Positions 5,109 through 7,568 of a DNA stretch of 7,568 nt are shown here, piece after piece. The notes beneath the pieces are model-generated. The model was not told the origin of the DNA. It saw only the letters and a list, made by a program, of their open reading frames with translations, and made no database searches. The position numbers and the translations under genes were made by a program. The stretch spans positions 1 through 7,568 of the forward strand of contig JAZRMK010000021.1 in NCBI GenBank assembly GCA_045647525.1. The letters run 5' to 3'. How positions within the stretch are numbered: the first letter of the stretch is position 1; every line of letters starts with the position of its first letter. Source of the stretch: UMGS172 sp045647525 (lineage in GTDB: Bacteria > Bacillota > Clostridia > Oscillospirales > Acutalibacteraceae).

Positions 5109-6383
5109 TTAACCGTTAATCAACTTTTCAAGGCAAACAAGTTTTGTTGCAGTGCAAAGCAACTCGGTTGCTGTTTGCAGTTCATCGGGGGTGGGGAAAG
5201 AAGGAGCAATACGGATGTTGCTGTCATCAGGGTCAATGCCGTAAGGGTAGGTTGCGCCGGCACCGGTAAGAACCAGACCTGCTTCCTTACAACGTGCAAC
5301 AACCTCTTTTGCACAACCCTTTTGAACGAACAAACTGATAAAGTATCCACCACAGGGTTTGTTCCAATTGGCAATTCCAAGTCCGCCGAGCTGGGATTCA
5401 AGACCCGAGAGAACGGCGTCGAATTTAGGCTTCATAATTGCAGCGTGCAGTTTCATGTGCTCTGTAAGAGCTGCTAATGTCGGGAACATCTTTGAATGTC
5501 TTAACTGATTAAGCTTGTCGGGACCAATAGTTTGTACCGTCATACGCTTTTTAAGCTCTGCAATATTATTGTCGCTTGAAGCAACAACTGCAACTCCTGC
5601 ACCGGGGAACATAACCTTTGATGTTGAGGTGAAAACAAAGACTTTGTCAGGGTCGCCTGCTTTTTGACATTCATCAATAATATTGAGAATGGGGTCACAT
5701 TCGCCGAACACGGGGTGGATTACGTATGCATTGTCCCACATAATGCGGAAATCCTTAGCGCCGGTCTTCATTTTTGCCAAACGTTTAATGGTTTCATCGC
5801 TGTATATAATACCATCAGGGTTAGAGTACTTGGGAACGCACCACATACCTTTTACAGATTCGTCTTTAACGAGTTCTTCAATGATATCCATATCAGGACC
5901 CGATTCGGTCATAGGGACGTTTATCATTTCAATACCAAAGTATTCACATATTGAAAAATGGCGGTCGTAACCGGGAACGGGGCATAAGAACTTGACCTTG
6001 CCTTGTGCCGCCCATGGCTTGTCACCAAAACCGTGAGTCATTGCCTGCGAGATTATATCAAACATAAGGTTGAGTGATGCATTGTTAGAAACAATAACAT
6101 TTTTTGCAGGAACTTCCAACAATTCGCCAAAAAGTTCTTTTAATTCGGGTAAACCGTCAAGTCCACCGTAGTTGCGGCAGTCAACACCGTCGCGACTGCG
6201 GAATCCGTTTTCTGCATTTACAAGGTTGAATGAATCAAGACTCAAATCAAGCTGGTCGGCTGCGGGCTTTCCTCTGGACATATCCAATGAGAGTCCTTTA
6301 TTTGAAAGTTCTTGATACGTTTTTTTGACAGATTCGTACTCGGCGAGCAGTTCTGCATTAGAAAGGTCTGCATATTTGTTCAT
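5109..6383 (-). CDS. Aspartate aminotransferase, type Ic (PLP-dependent, fold type I)
   Basis: This 424-residue cytoplasmic enzyme should move the amino group between aspartate/oxaloacetate and 2-oxoglutarate/glutamate using pyridoxal phosphate. It closely resembles the type Ic aspartate aminotransferase known from Corynebacterium glutamicum, with landmarks 'DMSRGKPAADQLDL', 'RNYGGLDGLPELKELF', 'LCPVPGYDRHFSICEYFG' and 'INVPMTESGPDMD'. Catalytic features: 'SNPDG' (187-191, in place of NPTG), 'WDNAY' with Asp217 and Tyr220 that bind the cofactor ring, 'TSTSK' with Schiff-base Lys256, and 'NIRIAPS' with substrate-carboxylate Arg391. I chose the ATG at 6383 rather than the in-frame ATG at 6395: family members begin near 'KYADLSNAEL', and GGTGA is 5 bases before it, whereas the upstream ATG has only a poor AAAG too close. 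It lies alone ahead of secDF. Substrate preference for another amino acid is possible. Confidence 0.9.
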   Translation of the reverse strand: MNKYADLSNAELLAEYESVKKTYQELSNKGLSLDMSRGKPAADQLDLSLDSFNLVNAENGFRSRDGVDCRNYGGLDGLPELKELFGELLEVPAKNVIVSNNASLNLMFDIISQAMTHGFGDKPWAAQGKVKFLCPVPGYDRHFSICEYFGIEMINVPMTESGPDMDIIEELVKDESVKGMWCVPKYSNPDGIIYSDETIKRLAKMKTGAKDFRIMWDNAYVIHPVFGECDPILNIIDECQKAGDPDKVFVFTSTSKVMFPGAGVAVVASSDNNIAELKKRMTVQTIGPDKLNQLRHSKMFPTLAALTEHMKLHAAIMKPKFDAVLSGLESQLGGLGIANWNKPCGGYFISLFVQKGCAKEVVARCKEAGLVLTGAGATYPYGIDPDDSNIRIAPSFPTPDELQTATELLCTATKLVCLEKLING

Positions 6384-6443
6384 CAAAATCACCATTTCTT
6401 TAAAATAATATAAATATATAATATAGACATTATAATCTAATAT

Positions 6444-6472
6444 ATTTTAATACATATTATTAATTTTTTCAA
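6444..6472 (-). promoter_or_regulatory. Candidate promoter of the aminotransferase gene
   Basis: On the minus strand TTGAAA (6467-6472) and TAAAAT (6444-6449) are 17 bases apart, each one mismatch from consensus. A perfect TATAAT (6429-6434) lies nearby but has a poor -35 (ATATGT at 6452-6457). The region is so AT-rich that either could be chance. Confidence 0.42.
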
Positions 6473-6596
6473 CATTTTTTTATAGAAAACACAACATTAT
6501 TAGGAAAATAGTTTTAAATATGAAATTCTCTTACATTATCTTGTATATACTCCAATGTTTGTGGGCCAATATATACGAAATAATGATAAAAGACAC

Positions 6597-6625
6597 TTGA
6601 CATAAAACTTAAAAGATAATAAAAT
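6597..6625 (+). promoter_or_regulatory. Sigma-A promoter of rny
   Basis: TTGACA (6597-6602, perfect) and TAAAAT (6620-6625, 5 of 6) are 17 bases apart. Transcription would start near 6632, giving a leader of roughly 108 bases before the GTG start of rny. Confidence 0.75.
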
Positions 6626-6633
6626 AAACTAGG

Positions 6634-6685
6634 ATGTGCATAGACAAAAGTTCATTATGGCGAAATAGGACATTGTCTTTTACAT
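6634..6685 (+). promoter_or_regulatory. Possible stem-loop in the rny leader
   Basis: AGACAA (6642-6647) can pair with TTGTCT (6673-6678), and ATGT (6634-6637) with ACAT (6682-6685) across a small internal loop. The loop is long (25 bases) and I match it to no riboswitch class. Confidence 0.25.
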
Positions 6686-6725
6686 ACTCGGTTATACACG
6701 TCCGATTAAAACGTGATTAAATATT

Positions 6726-6732
6726 AAGGAGG
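6726..6732 (+). promoter_or_regulatory. Ribosome binding site that fixes the GTG start of rny
   Basis: AAGGAGG is a near-perfect complement of the 16S rRNA tail and is 8 bases before GTG 6741; the first in-frame ATG is 20 codons further in and would remove the membrane anchor. Confidence 0.9.
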
Positions 6733-6740
6733 TACTGACA

Positions 6741-7568
6741 GTGTTGTGGTACATCATTGAAGGTGTTGCTGCAGTTGTTGTTGCCGCCGTTACATTTGTA
6801 ATGGGTTCAGCGCATCGTAGAAGAACAGCTGAAGCAACCATTGGTTCTGCCGAAGACGAAGCAAGACGTATTTTAAACGATGCTATGAAGAATGCAGAGG
6901 CCAAGAAAAAAGAAGCAATATTAGAAGCAAAAGATGAAATAATCAGGTCCCGTACTGAAACTGAGAAGGAACTGCGTGAACGCCGTTCCGAAGTTCAGCG
7001 TCAGGAACACAGAATTCAGCAAAAAGAAGAGGCTATCGACCGTAAGGTTGAAAACCTTGAAGCCAAGGAAGAAAAGTTGGCTGAGAGAACAAAGGTTGTC
7101 GAAGAAAGACTTAAAGAAGCAGAACAGCTGAAAAAGAGTCAATTCGATATGCTTGAAAAAATTTCGGGCTATACTATGGAGCAGGCAAAGGCACAGTTGC
7201 TTAGCATGCTTGACGGTGAGTTACAGCACGAAAAGGCAATGAAGATTGCCGATTATGAGCAACAACTCAAAGACGAGGTTGATACCAAGGCAAGAGAACT
7301 TATATCCATGGCAATTCAGCGTTGTGCTGCCGACCATTCGTCCGAGGCTACCGTTTCGGTTGTGGCACTGCCGAATGACGAAATGAAGGGTAGAATTATC
7401 GGTCGTGAAGGCCGTAACATCAGAGCGCTTGAAACCGCTACCGGTGTTGACCTTATTATTGATGATACTCCCGAAGCAATTACTGTTTCGAGCTTTGACC
7501 CCGTCCGCAGAGAAGTGGCGCGAATTGCGTTGGAAAAGCTTATTGTTGACGGAAGAATCCATCCTGCA
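6741..7568 (+). CDS. rny: Ribonuclease Y (RNase Y), 5' half
   Basis: RNase Y is a membrane-anchored endoribonuclease that starts bulk mRNA decay in Firmicutes. The window holds 276 codons of a protein that is usually about 515-520 residues; it runs off the right edge. Visible domains: a single N-terminal anchor helix (about 2-22), a long highly charged coiled coil (about 28-190), and a KH RNA-binding domain with the signature 'GRIIGREGRNIR' at 217-228, followed by 'TGVDLIIDDTPEAITVSSFDPVRREVAR'-type sequence split across 235-261. The catalytic HD domain would lie beyond the edge and cannot be checked. The start is GTG at 6741, chosen because AAGGAGG (6726-6732) sits 8 bases upstream and the anchor helix begins at once. 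The gene has its own promoter and diverges from the aminotransferase gene. Confidence 0.96.
   Translation, partial: MLWYIIEGVAAVVVAAVTFVMGSAHRRRTAEATIGSAEDEARRILNDAMKNAEAKKKEAILEAKDEIIRSRTETEKELRERRSEVQRQEHRIQQKEEAIDRKVENLEAKEEKLAERTKVVEERLKEAEQLKKSQFDMLEKISGYTMEQAKAQLLSMLDGELQHEKAMKIADYEQQLKDEVDTKARELISMAIQRCAADHSSEATVSVVALPNDEMKGRIIGREGRNIRALETATGVDLIIDDTPEAITVSSFDPVRREVARIALEKLIVDGRIHPA

Larger units (their letters stand above)
6384..6740. other. Divergent AT-rich spacer between the aminotransferase gene and rny
   Basis: This stretch of about 357 bases has no convincing gene. The left half (6396-6540) is very AT-rich and carries the likely minus-strand promoter. The centre has a 7-base inverted repeat, GTATATA (6543-6549) with TATATAC (6570-6576), 20 bases before the rny -35. 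The right part holds the rny promoter, a leader of about 108 bases and a possible 28-codon frame (6634-6720). Confidence 0.7.

Noticed and set aside
5019..5477. Plus-strand frame of 152 codons antisense to the aminotransferase
   Set aside because: It is a shadow of a clearly conserved gene and its start has no supporting ribosome site.
6692..7562. Minus-strand frames opposite rny
   Set aside because: They are reverse readings of the RNase Y anchor, coiled coil and KH codons, with no ribosome sites or family resemblance.

Overview
The window looks like ordinary chromosomal DNA from an anaerobic Firmicute of class Clostridia, probably near the Oscillospiraceae/Ruminococcaceae. The signs are AAGGAG/GGAGG ribosome sites, consensus sigma-A promoters, a fused SecDF, rubrerythrin, RNase Y and a CCA-encoding tRNA gene. 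This placement is inferred from protein resemblance and signals; no search was run. I see no phage, transposase, CRISPR array or defence system.

Left part (1-1800): the window opens with the first 29 codons of a minus-strand LUD-domain (lactate utilization type) gene. Its promoter diverges from a textbook promoter that drives a tRNA-Pro(CGG), which ends at its own hairpin terminator. Next comes a visibly AT-rich minus-strand gene (496-1503) for an unrecognised membrane protein: three N-terminal helices, a beta-rich lipocalin-like region and a C-terminal alpha/beta region. It has its own promoter and terminator. A short related repeat lies on each side of it. The right flank (1552-1724) holds short repeats and two plus-strand terminators with no gene in front of them, which is the least explained stretch here.

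Middle (1756-6395): three minus-strand genes run in the order aspartate aminotransferase (type Ic), secDF, rubrerythrin. secDF has a clear promoter and a hairpin in its leader. Rubrerythrin follows 53 bases behind secDF with no obvious terminator between them, so the two are probably co-transcribed, and a strong bidirectional hairpin ends the unit.

Right part (6384-7568): an AT-rich divergent spacer carries a promoter for each side, then the 5' half of rny (RNase Y) runs off the window edge.

The genes do not form one pathway. They are housekeeping functions: carbon/redox metabolism, translation, protein export, peroxide defence, amino-acid metabolism and mRNA decay. The most notable protein-level observations are in SecDF. 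The SecF transmembrane aspartate of the proton path is alanine (residue 763), and a Ser/Thr-rich low-complexity stretch of about 55 residues sits in the second extracytoplasmic domain.
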